NCBI GenBank assembly: GCA_021833665.1
Contig: JAKBES010000010.1
Span: forward strand, 1-33,368
Direction of reading: 5' to 3'
Origin: Acidobacteriota bacterium
GTDB taxonomy: Bacteria; Acidobacteriota; UBA4820; DSQY01
DNA: 33,368 nt
In this document: positions 8,399-15,506 of the stretch, piece by piece
Layout: each line of letters starts with the position of its first letter
Numbering within the stretch: the first letter of the stretch is position 1
Translations under genes and position numbers: made by a program
Notes under the pieces: model-generated
Database searches by the model: none
What the model saw: only the letters and a program-made list of their open reading frames with translations
What the model was told of the DNA's origin: nothing

Positions 8399-9127
8399 TT
8401 ACGCGCGGAGGATGGCCGCGAAGGACGCCGGGTCCAGACTCGCCCCGCCTACGAGCAGGCCGCGAACGCCCGGAGTGGCCAGGAGGGCGGCGGCGCTGTC
8501 GGGCTTGACGGAGCCGCCGTAGAGGATCCTGGCGTCCGCACCCGCTTGGTGCTCGTGCAGCCATGCCAGGATGGCCTCGTGAACTTCCGCGGCGTCCTGG
8601 GGGCGCGCCACCTTGCCCGTACCAATGGCCCAGACGGGTTCGTAGGCCACGTCGAAGCCTGTGGGGGGAGGTGCCGTGCCTAAGTCTTCCGAGAGTTGCC
8701 CGAGAACCACGTGGAGGGTCCGGCCCCTCTGGCGCTCGTCCAGATGCTCACCGACGCACAGAATGGGCCTTACCCCGTGACGGAGGGCCGTTCTCATCTT
8801 GGCGGCGATCCGGGCATCGGTTTCGCCAAAGAGGTTGCGCCGCTCCGAGTGTCCGATCAGTACGTAGTCACATCCCAGGTCCTTAAGAAGGGCGCAGGAT
8901 ACCTCTCCGGTGAACGCGCCCTCGTCGGCCTCGTGGGCGTTCTGTGCGCCGAGGGCCTGGCCCTGCAGGAGGAGGCCGCGCACCAGCGGGAGGAGGGGAA
9001 AGGGCGGGAAGAAAGCCACCTCGCGCCCGGGAGGCGCGGGATCGCGAGACCAGCGATCGAAGAAATGCTGGACGCCGGCTGTGGTCTTGTACATCTTCCA
9101 GTTGGCTGCGACCAGGACGGACTCCAT
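8399..9127 (-). CDS. tpiA: Triosephosphate isomerase
   Basis: Interconverts dihydroxyacetone phosphate and glyceraldehyde 3-phosphate in glycolysis and gluconeogenesis; cytoplasmic TIM barrel. The 242-residue protein keeps NWKM (catalytic Lys11), IGHSERR (electrophilic His93), AYEPVWAIGTGK (catalytic base Glu163, then the mobile loop) and the phosphate-binding YGGSVK and LLVGGASL near the end. Of two nearby ATGs I choose 9127-9125: the AGAGGGG ribosome site (9134-9140) touches the other ATG (9133) but sits 6 bases from this one. It is the promoter-proximal gene of the minus-strand operon that continues through purA to the kinase. Confidence 0.97.
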   Translation of the reverse strand: MESVLVAANWKMYKTTAGVQHFFDRWSRDPAPPGREVAFFPPFPLLPLVRGLLLQGQALGAQNAHEADEGAFTGEVSCALLKDLGCDYVLIGHSERRNLFGETDARIAAKMRTALRHGVRPILCVGEHLDERQRGRTLHVVLGQLSEDLGTAPPPTGFDVAYEPVWAIGTGKVARPQDAAEVHEAILAWLHEHQAGADARILYGGSVKPDSAAALLATPGVRGLLVGGASLDPASFAAILRA

Positions 9128-9166
9128 AAGCATCCCCTCTAAAAGAACTCGGAACGTATTCTAAAA

Positions 9167-9195
9167 AGTATATCACGGTGCCCGCTCGAGGTGAA
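9167..9195 (-). promoter_or_regulatory. Predicted sigma-70 promoter of the tpiA-purA-envC operon
   Basis: On the minus strand, TTCACC (9195-9190), a 17-base spacer and TATACT (9172-9167) with an extended TGn just before the -10 box. The 5' leader would be about 30 bases to the tpiA start. Predicted from motif match only. Confidence 0.6.
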
Positions 9196-9454
9196 GGTGG
9201 CAGACGGAGCTGTCATGAGGCGGAACAGCGGGGCCGCGGGACTCTCGGGAGCGGTGGGCCGCGGGTGCGGCAGACTCGGTTGAAGAGATGTGAACGGCGT
9301 TCCCAATTAACAGGGCCCATACAGTTTCACAATAGAACAAAAAGATTTCCATCTCTGCCGCTTCGCCAAGAAGGTGCTGAAAAACCTAAGGCTGAACAGG
9401 CACGGCCCTTTGAGGGCTGCAACGCGGGCGCGTGAATCGGGTTATCGAATAGGC
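9196..9454. other. Intergenic stretch between divergent operons, no gene supported
   Basis: Together with the flanking promoters this makes a gap of about 430 bases between tpiA and the hydrogenase genes. I see a GC-rich left half, an AT-richer middle (about 9300-9360), and a small GCCCT/AGGGC hairpin near 9406-9418. Short open frames here have no recognisable domain and no good ribosome site. No tRNA, riboswitch or clear regulator site was recognised. Confidence 0.5.
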
Positions 9455-9484
9455 TTGACAAGGGGGGAATCAGCTCTCTAATAT
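9455..9484 (+). promoter_or_regulatory. Near-consensus sigma-70 promoter of the hydrogenase operon
   Basis: Perfect TTGACA (9455-9460), an 18-base spacer and TAATAT (9479-9484), which puts the transcript start near 9491 and gives a leader of about 65 bases ending in the GGGGAGGTG ribosome site before the ATG at 9557. No sigma-54 -24/-12 motif was seen. Motif-based prediction. Confidence 0.75.
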
Positions 9485-9556
9485 GGTCGTATCGTTTGGA
9501 AACGTCCGCGTTCCTACTCGCCGGTTTGATGTCCAAGGGAAACAGGGGAGGTGCCC

Positions 9557-10675
9557 ATGGGACAGAAGGAAGAAACCACCAGGCATGAGGATCATCTGGA
9601 CGGCTCGAGCTGGGGCCGCCGGGACTTCATGAAGGTGTGCACCATGGCGGCCGCCGCCATGGGGCTGCCCTCGTGGGCCGCTGAGAAAATGGCCGAAACC
9701 GCGGCCGGGCCTAAAAAGCCCTCCGTGGTCTGGCTCCACTTCCAGGAGTGCACGGGCTGCACTGAGTCTCTCCTGCGGACGTCTCATCCCGACGTGGCTA
9801 ACCTCATCTTGGATCTCATCTCCCTCGACTACTGCGAGACGCTCTTCGCGGCGGCGGGCTACCAGGCCGAAGACGTCCTCAAGGACATCATGGCCAAAAA
9901 CGCTGGAAAGTACGTCCTCATCGTGGAGGGGGCCATTCCCACCAAGGACAACGGCATTTTCTGCAAGATCGCCGGCAAGACCGCCGTGGACATGGTGAAC
10001 GAAGTGGCCGACAAGGCGGGGGCGATCATCGCCATCGGCTCCTGTGCATCCTGGGGCGGCATCCCCTCGGCCGACCCCAATCCCACGGGCGCTCAGGGAG
10101 CCCCGCAGGTCCTCAAGGGCAAAACCGTCGTGACCCTCCCGGGCTGCCCGGCCAATCCGTACAACCTTCTGGGCGTGGTGCTGCAGTACGCCACTTTCGG
10201 CAGCCTCCCGGCGCTGGACGACAAGGCGAGGCCGCTGTTCGCGTACACCCGAGTCATCCACGAGGATTGCCCCCGCCGGCCCCACTTCGACGCGGGGCGC
10301 TTCGTGGGCAAGTTCGGCGACGAGGGCCACAAGCTCGGATACTGCCTCTACAAGACGGGCTGCAAAGGCCCCGTCACCCACGCCAACTGCTCCCTCCTGC
10401 CCTTCGGTGAAGTGCCCGGAGCCTGGCCCATCGGCATCGGCCACCCCTGCGTGGGCTGTACGGAGCAAGCGGTGGGCTTCCGTATCCCCATCAGCACCAC
10501 CGTGGAGATCAGCCACGCCACGCCGCCCGACACGTACGCGCCCATGCACGCCGAGCACTCCAATATCGGCCCCGTGGCAGCCGGCGTGGCAGGGCTGGTG
10601 GGAGGCGCCCTCATCGGCGCGGGTCTCATGGCCTCCAAGAAAATCGGCGAAGGAGCCAAGGAAAAGGAGGAGTGA
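9557..10675 (+). CDS. hybO: [NiFe] hydrogenase small subunit, Hyd-2 (HybO) type
   Basis: Electron-transfer subunit of a membrane-bound uptake hydrogenase, exported folded by the Tat system. The 372-residue precursor has a twin-arginine signal (GRRDFMK, Arg21-Arg22). The proximal [4Fe-4S] cluster ligands are ECTGCTE (Cys65, Cys68), IGSCASWGG and LPGCPAN. The distal cluster motif is HEDCPRRPHF with CLYKTGC, and the medial [3Fe-4S] ligands are in HANCS and GHPCVGC. A C-terminal hydrophobic helix (about residues 337-360) would anchor it in the membrane facing the periplasm. ATG at 9557 is preferred over the GTG six bases earlier because of spacing from GGGGAGGTG. The order hybO-A-B-C-D is that of E. 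coli Hyd-2 and Geobacter Hyb. Confidence 0.96.
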   Translation: MGQKEETTRHEDHLDGSSWGRRDFMKVCTMAAAAMGLPSWAAEKMAETAAGPKKPSVVWLHFQECTGCTESLLRTSHPDVANLILDLISLDYCETLFAAAGYQAEDVLKDIMAKNAGKYVLIVEGAIPTKDNGIFCKIAGKTAVDMVNEVADKAGAIIAIGSCASWGGIPSADPNPTGAQGAPQVLKGKTVVTLPGCPANPYNLLGVVLQYATFGSLPALDDKARPLFAYTRVIHEDCPRRPHFDAGRFVGKFGDEGHKLGYCLYKTGCKGPVTHANCSLLPFGEVPGAWPIGIGHPCVGCTEQAVGFRIPISTTVEISHATPPDTYAPMHAEHSNIGPVAAGVAGLVGGALIGAGLMASKKIGEGAKEKEE

Positions 10676-10676
10676 G

Positions 10677-11573
10677 ATGACCGTGGACCGACGCACGCTT
10701 CTCAAGGGGATGGCGGCGGCGGGAGCAGCGGCCGCCCTCGGGTCGGCCATGGAGCCGGCGACGGAGGCTCGGGAACGGCGTGTTCCTCCTCCTGACGCCA
10801 TGGGCATGCTCTACGACGCCACCCTCTGCATCGGGTGCAAGACCTGCATGGTGGCCTGCCAGGATGCGAACGGCTTGCCCCGCGACACCCGATCCTCCGA
10901 CGGGCTCTACGACGCTCCCGACGACCTGAATTCCAAGTGCAAGAACATCATCAAGCTCTTCAAGGACGGCGACCGCACCTCCTTCATGAAGGCGCAGTGC
11001 ATGCACTGCGTGGACCCGGCCTGCATCAACGCGTGCATGATGGGGTCGCTCAAAAAGCGGGAGCACGGCATCGTCACGTGGGAAGGCGAGCGGTGCACGG
11101 GGTGCCGGTACTGCGGCATCGCCTGCCCCTACGGCGTTCCCAAGTACGAGTGGGAAAAGGCTTGGCCCCGCGTCATCAAGTGCGAGATGTGCTCCGACCG
11201 GATCGCCAAGGGCCAGCAGCCCGCCTGCTGCGAGGTGTGTCCCCGGAAGGCCGTCATCTACGGCAAGTACACGGATCTGCTTGCCGAGGCCCAGGGGCGT
11301 CTGGCGGCGGCCCCCGGCAAGTACGAGCCCAAAGTCTTCGGGGCGACGGACGGGGGCGGCACGCAGGTGCTCTACCTATCCAAAGCCGGAATTTCCTTTC
11401 AGGACCTGGGCCTGCCGGATCTGGGCGAGACCCCCGCTCCTGACATGCAGCAAACGATCCAGCACAGCCTCTACCAGGGCTTCGTAGCACCCGTGGCGCT
11501 CTTCGCCGTCTTCGGCGCTGTCATTTGGCGGAACAGGAACGCCTCGGGCGGGGACGGGGAGGTGAAACCGTGA
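10677..11573 (+). CDS. hybA: HybA-like periplasmic ferredoxin subunit of the hydrogenase
   Basis: A 298-residue iron-sulfur protein that passes electrons from the small subunit to HybB. A Tat signal starts it (DRRTLLKG, Arg5-Arg6). Sixteen-cysteine ferredoxin architecture for four [4Fe-4S] clusters is visible: CIGCKTCMVAC from Cys51, CMHCVDPACINAC, CTGCRYCGIAC followed by PYGVPKYEW, and KCEMC with CCEVC. A C-terminal membrane helix (about 268-285) ends in a basic stretch, as in E. coli HybA. Its ATG is one base after the hybO stop; a longer upstream frame overlapping hybO is not supported because the Tat motif lies directly after this ATG. It ends in a GTGA overlap with hybB. Confidence 0.95.
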   Translation: MTVDRRTLLKGMAAAGAAAALGSAMEPATEARERRVPPPDAMGMLYDATLCIGCKTCMVACQDANGLPRDTRSSDGLYDAPDDLNSKCKNIIKLFKDGDRTSFMKAQCMHCVDPACINACMMGSLKKREHGIVTWEGERCTGCRYCGIACPYGVPKYEWEKAWPRVIKCEMCSDRIAKGQQPACCEVCPRKAVIYGKYTDLLAEAQGRLAAAPGKYEPKVFGATDGGGTQVLYLSKAGISFQDLGLPDLGETPAPDMQQTIQHSLYQGFVAPVALFAVFGAVIWRNRNASGGDGEVKP

Positions 11574-12772
11574 GCACCCACACTAAACCTCAGCCCCTCG
11601 GCGGGCCGCTCTGGACACCGGCATTCAAAGTACTCGCCGCCATCGTCGGGGTGAGCGTCCTCCTCATGATCTGGCGCTTCATCGCCGGGCTCGGCGCCAC
11701 GACGGGCCTGAGCGACGGCTACCCGTGGGGCATCTGGATCGCCTTCGACGTGGTGACGGGCACGGCCCTCGGCTGCGGCGGCTACGCCATGGCGTTCCTG
11801 GTCTACATCTTCAACAAGGGTGACTACCACCCGCTCATGCGCCCCGCGGTCCTCACCAGCGCCCTGGGCTACACCATGGCGGCCTTGGCCATCAACATCG
11901 ACGTGGGCCGGACACCTTATATTTACAAGATTCCCGTGTTCCCCGCCTGGTGGAACCTCAACTCGGTCCTCCTGGAGGTGGCCCTCTGCGTCATGGCGTA
12001 CGTGGCCATTCTCTGGTTGGAGCTGAGCCCGGCGTTCTTCGAGACGTGGGAGCAAGCGGGGTCCCATCCCGCCCTCAAGAAAATCGCCGGCGTCTTGCAC
12101 CCCATCGTCAAGAAACTCATGATTCCGATCCTGGCCGTGGGCGTCCTCCTGCCCACCATGCACCAGACCTCCCTGGGCGCCCTCATGCTTCTGGCGGGCC
12201 AGAAGGTGCACGGACTTTGGCAGACACCCTTCGCGCCCCTCCTGTTCCTGATCTCATGCGTGGCCATGGGTTACGGCGTGGTGGCCATGGAATCTACCCT
12301 CGCCACGTCCGTCTTCAAGCGTCCGAGAGAGACCAGACTCCTCGCGCGGATGGCGGTCGTTCCGGCCTGGCTCGTGGTGGTTTACCTCATCCTGAGGCTC
12401 GGAGACATCGTGCTGCGCGGGCGGATGGGCCTCGCGTTCCATGCCAACATCCAGGCGTTCATGTTCTGGGTCGAGATGGCGCTCTTCATCGGCGGCGCCG
12501 CCATGCTCTTCTCTCCCAAGTTCAAAGATACGGCTAAGGGCCAGTTCCAGGCCTCCATGGCCGTCGTCCTGGCGGGGGCCGTGTACCGCATGGACACGTA
12601 CCTCGTGGCCTACAACCCCGGCAAGAACTGGGCCTACTTCCCCGCCGTGCCCGAGCTCCTCATCACCGTCGGCGTCGTGGCGCTGGAAATCATGGCCTAC
12701 CTGTACATCGTGAAGCGGTACCCCATCCTCGGCGGTGTCGCGGCTGCCCCCAATGTGAGAGGTGCTGAATGA
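11570..12772 (+). CDS. hybB: HybB-like integral membrane subunit (NrfD/PsrC family)
   Basis: A 400-residue polytopic membrane protein with about ten hydrophobic helices, the quinone-reacting subunit that links H2 oxidation to the menaquinone pool. Family signs include the N-terminal helix followed by GLSDGYPWGIWIAFDV, the FNKGDYHPLMRPA loop, and SPAFFETWE. The start is GTG at 11570, overlapping the hybA stop as GTGA, with GGGAGGTG five bases upstream; an earlier TTG in frame would extend into hybA without a ribosome site. It overlaps hybC by ATGA. In E. coli Hyd-2 this subunit also allows proton-motive-force-driven reverse operation; whether that applies here is inference. Confidence 0.94.
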   Translation: MSTHTKPQPLGGPLWTPAFKVLAAIVGVSVLLMIWRFIAGLGATTGLSDGYPWGIWIAFDVVTGTALGCGGYAMAFLVYIFNKGDYHPLMRPAVLTSALGYTMAALAINIDVGRTPYIYKIPVFPAWWNLNSVLLEVALCVMAYVAILWLELSPAFFETWEQAGSHPALKKIAGVLHPIVKKLMIPILAVGVLLPTMHQTSLGALMLLAGQKVHGLWQTPFAPLLFLISCVAMGYGVVAMESTLATSVFKRPRETRLLARMAVVPAWLVVVYLILRLGDIVLRGRMGLAFHANIQAFMFWVEMALFIGGAAMLFSPKFKDTAKGQFQASMAVVLAGAVYRMDTYLVAYNPGKNWAYFPAVPELLITVGVVALEIMAYLYIVKRYPILGGVAAAPNVRGAE

Positions 12773-14469
12773 GCCCACGGATCACGATAGACCCAATTAC
12801 GCGGATAGAAGGACACCTCCGCATCGACGTAGAGGTCAACGGAGGGCACGTGACCGACGCATGGTCCTCGGGCCAGATGTGGCGAGGCATCGAAGTCATC
12901 CTCAAGGGCAGAGACCCGCGTGAGGCCTGGCTCTTCACCCAGCGCATCTGCGGGGTCTGCACCACGGTCCACGCCATCACGTCGGTTCGCGCCGTGGAAA
13001 ACGCCATCGGCCTGGAGATCCCCATCAACGCCCAGTACATTCGCAACATCATCATGGCGGCCCACTGCCTTCATGATCACATCGTGCACTTCTACCAGCT
13101 CTCGGCCCTCGATTGGGTGGACGTTGTGTCGGCGCTGAAGGCCGATCCCAGGGCCACGGCCGCACTGGCCGAAACCCTCTCCCCGTGGCCCAAGAACGGC
13201 TACCGGGAGTTCGCCGCGGTGAAGGACAAACTCACGGGCTACGTGAACGCCGGCCAGCTCGGCATTTTCGCCAACGGCTACTGGGGCCACCCGGCCATGA
13301 AGTTGCCGCCGGAGATCAACCTCCTGGCGGTTACCCACTACCTCCAGGCCCTGGACATCCAGCGCCAGGCCAACAAGGTGGTGGCCATCCTCGGTTCCAA
13401 GACGCCCAACATCCAAAACCTCGCCGTGGGCGGCGTGGCCAACGCCATCAACCTGGACAACCCCTCCACCCTCAACATGGACAAGCTGTTCATGATCAAG
13501 GACCTCTTGACGGAGGTGGCGGCCTTCATCCAGCAGGTCTACCTGGTGGACGTGGCGGCCGTGGCGGCCCACTACCCCGATTGGCTCGGCTACGGCAAGG
13601 GCGTCACCAACTACCTGGCCGTACCCGACATGCCCCTGGACACCAAGGGCACCCAGTTCGACCTGCCCGGGGGCACCATCATGGCGGGCAACCTGGGCAG
13701 CGTGAAACCCATTACCTCGTTCAACGACGCCTACTTCCGCGACAACGTCCAGGAGTCCATCGCCCACGCGTGGTACGACGGCGACTGGTCCCGCCACCCG
13801 TACGAAGAGGACACGGTTCCCCAGTACACGGACTTCGATCCCGCCAAGAAATACAGCTGGGTGAAGGCGCCGCGGTTCAGCGGCCAGCCCATGCAGGTCG
13901 GTCCACTGGCGCAGATGCTTGTAGGCTACGCCTCGGGGCACGAGCTCACCAAGAAGTGGGCCACGGTGGTTCTGGACACGGCCTCGTCCCTGGCCAAGAC
14001 CAAGCTCGGGCCCGAAGTCCTGCACTCCACCTTGGGCCGGCACGCGTGCCGCGCCGTCCGCTGCGCGGTACTGAGCGACCTGTCCCTCAAGCATTGGGGG
14101 CTTCTGGCGGAGAACATCGGCAAGGGCGACCTGGCCATCTTCAACGAGCCCGTCTTCCCGTCGGGCGAACAGCGCGGCTTCGGCTTCCACGAGGCCCCCA
14201 GGGGAGCCCTCTCCCACTGGGTGGTGATCCGTGACGGCAAGATCCACAACTACCAGTGCGTGGTTCCCTCAACCTGGAACGCCGGCCCGCGGGACGACAA
14301 GGGCCAGAAGGGTCCCTACGAAGCGTCCCTCGTGGGCAACCCCGTGGCCGATCCCCAGCGCCCCCTGGAGGTATTGCGGACCGTGCACTCCTTCGACCCG
14401 TGCCTGGCCTGCGCCATCCATGCGGTGGACGCCGAGGGCAACGAGATGTCGAGGGTGAACGTTTTGTAG
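12769..14469 (+). CDS. hybC: [NiFe] hydrogenase large (catalytic) subunit, Hyd-2 (HybC) type
   Basis: Carries the Ni-Fe active site that splits H2. The 566-residue precursor has both nickel motifs: L1 RICGVC (59-64, Cys61 and Cys64) and L2 DPCLACAIH (543-551, Cys545 and Cys548). ITRIEGH at the N-terminus is also typical. After His551 a 15-residue tail remains; in this family it is cut off by a dedicated protease once nickel is inserted. That protease is encoded immediately downstream. There is no export signal of its own, so it is presumably carried out with the Tat-tagged small subunit. ATGA overlap with hybB. The hypABCDEF cofactor genes are not in the window. Confidence 0.97.
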   Translation: MSPRITIDPITRIEGHLRIDVEVNGGHVTDAWSSGQMWRGIEVILKGRDPREAWLFTQRICGVCTTVHAITSVRAVENAIGLEIPINAQYIRNIIMAAHCLHDHIVHFYQLSALDWVDVVSALKADPRATAALAETLSPWPKNGYREFAAVKDKLTGYVNAGQLGIFANGYWGHPAMKLPPEINLLAVTHYLQALDIQRQANKVVAILGSKTPNIQNLAVGGVANAINLDNPSTLNMDKLFMIKDLLTEVAAFIQQVYLVDVAAVAAHYPDWLGYGKGVTNYLAVPDMPLDTKGTQFDLPGGTIMAGNLGSVKPITSFNDAYFRDNVQESIAHAWYDGDWSRHPYEEDTVPQYTDFDPAKKYSWVKAPRFSGQPMQVGPLAQMLVGYASGHELTKKWATVVLDTASSLAKTKLGPEVLHSTLGRHACRAVRCAVLSDLSLKHWGLLAENIGKGDLAIFNEPVFPSGEQRGFGFHEAPRGALSHWVVIRDGKIHNYQCVVPSTWNAGPRDDKGQKGPYEASLVGNPVADPQRPLEVLRTVHSFDPCLACAIHAVDAEGNEMSRVNVL

Positions 14470-14477
14470 CTGACTCC

Positions 14478-14546
14478 GCGGCCCGAGGCCGCCTTTGTGG
14501 AGCGGCGGGACCCGTCCGGCGTCCTGGGGGCGTGGGCGGGTCCCGC
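14478..14546 (+). other. Two hairpins between hybC and hybD
   Basis: The 88-base gap holds a GCGGCC/GGCCGC stem with a 3-base loop (14478-14492) and then a perfect 10-bp inverted repeat, GCGGGACCCG (14505-14514) against CGGGTCCCGC (14537-14546), with a 22-base loop. The second arm ends 11 bases before the hybD ATG, where no clear ribosome site is visible. There is no U-tract, so it is not an obvious terminator; a processing or translational-control role is possible. Confidence 0.6.
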
Positions 14547-14557
14547 ACGGCTTTCTG

Positions 14558-15091
14558 ATGAACGAGATCGGTGTGCTCGGCCTGGGCAACGTCCTCATGG
14601 GCGACGACGCCTTCGGCCCTTACGTCATCAAGCACCTCGAGTCGGCCTTCCGCTTCCCCCCGCCCGTGCTCGTCCTGGACGCGGGAACGCCGGGCCTCGA
14701 CCTCACGGTTCACATCCGCGGCCTTCGAGCTCTCATCGTGGCGGACGCCGTGAAGGCCCCGGGCCCCCCCGGAGAGGTGCGCCTCTATCGCAAGGCCGAC
14801 CTGCTCAAGGCCGCCCCCACCCTGCGCATGGGCCCTCACGAGCCGGGCCTGCGCGAGGCCCTGCTGACCCTCGAGTTCTCCGGAGGAGCCCCCGAGGAGG
14901 TCCTTCTGGTGGGGGCCATTCCCGACGACGTGGTCTACCGCGTGGGCCTGAGCGCACCCGTGCAAGAAGCGGTTCCCGCCGCCGTGGCCGAGATCCTCCA
15001 TGAGCTGGATCGTCTTGGCGCCCCCGCCGAGCCGCGTGAGACGCCCCTCGCCATGGACCTTTGGTGGGAGGCCGTGGAGGGTGAAAGGTGA
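14558..15091 (+). CDS. hybD: Hydrogenase maturation endopeptidase (HybD/HyaD family)
   Basis: Removes the C-terminal tail of the hydrogenase large subunit after nickel insertion; cytoplasmic. The 177-residue product begins with GVLGLGNVLMGDDAFG and keeps three nickel-sensing residues at the positions expected from E. coli HybD: Asp16 (Glu16 there), Asp63 in VADAVK, and His94 in MGPHEPGL. DAGTPGLDL is also typical. I start at ATG 14558 because family homology begins right there; an in-frame start 21 codons upstream adds unrelated sequence and falls inside the hairpin region. It is somewhat longer than the usual 160 or so residues because of a C-terminal extension. Confidence 0.93.
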   Translation: MNEIGVLGLGNVLMGDDAFGPYVIKHLESAFRFPPPVLVLDAGTPGLDLTVHIRGLRALIVADAVKAPGPPGEVRLYRKADLLKAAPTLRMGPHEPGLREALLTLEFSGGAPEEVLLVGAIPDDVVYRVGLSAPVQEAVPAAVAEILHELDRLGAPAEPRETPLAMDLWWEAVEGER

Positions 15092-15098
15092 AGACGCC

Positions 15099-15506
15099 GT
15101 GGCCAATCCCGTGACCTGGGCCCGGCTGGAGAAGCCGGCGGTGATCCTCATCGCCCTGCACAGCTTTGCCGTCGGGGTCATGCTCCTGCTTTTCCCCGAC
15201 TGGTCCGTCCACTTCGGCGGATGGCCCGAGGCGGTTTATCCGCAGTTTTTCATCCGCCAAGGGGGCGCGTTTCACGTGGTCCTGGCCGCCGTCTACATTC
15301 TGGATTATTCCTGGAACCGGAGCCTCGGGTTTATGGTCGTGGCCAAGGCCGCGGCCACTCTCTTCCTCACGGCGAGCGCCTTCTATTACCGGGGACCCTG
15401 GGTCATCCCCGCCTCGGCCGCCGGCGACGCCGCCATGGGCCTTTGCGCCTATTTCTTCTACCGCAGGGCCTCGACGCCTAACCCTAGAAAGTCCTCCCGC
15501 CCATAA
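15099..15506 (+). CDS. Unknown four-helix membrane protein at the end of the hydrogenase operon
   Basis: I do not recognise this gene. From GTG 15099 it encodes 135 residues with four strongly hydrophobic helices: about residues 10-32 (AVILIALHSFAVGVML), 45-64, 70-92 and 97-116, ending in a basic tail. No cysteine pairs, heme motif or known domain is apparent. AAGGTG lies 8 bases before the chosen start; GTG at 15081, overlapping hybD, is an alternative adding 6 residues. Its position directly after hybD suggests co-transcription and a role linked to the hydrogenase or quinone-side membrane, but this is inference. Its 3' end overlaps the convergent SDR gene by 23 bases, leaving no room for a terminator between them. 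Confidence 0.72.
   Translation: MANPVTWARLEKPAVILIALHSFAVGVMLLLFPDWSVHFGGWPEAVYPQFFIRQGGAFHVVLAAVYILDYSWNRSLGFMVVAKAAATLFLTASAFYYRGPWVIPASAAGDAAMGLCAYFFYRRASTPNPRKSSRP

Noticed and set aside
9327-9536. Small open frames in the gap before the hydrogenase operon, and a TGCTGAAAAACC stretch that recalls transposon debris
   Set aside because: No transposase domain, no terminal inverted repeats or target duplication seen, no ribosome sites; the frame also overlaps the strong hydrogenase promoter.
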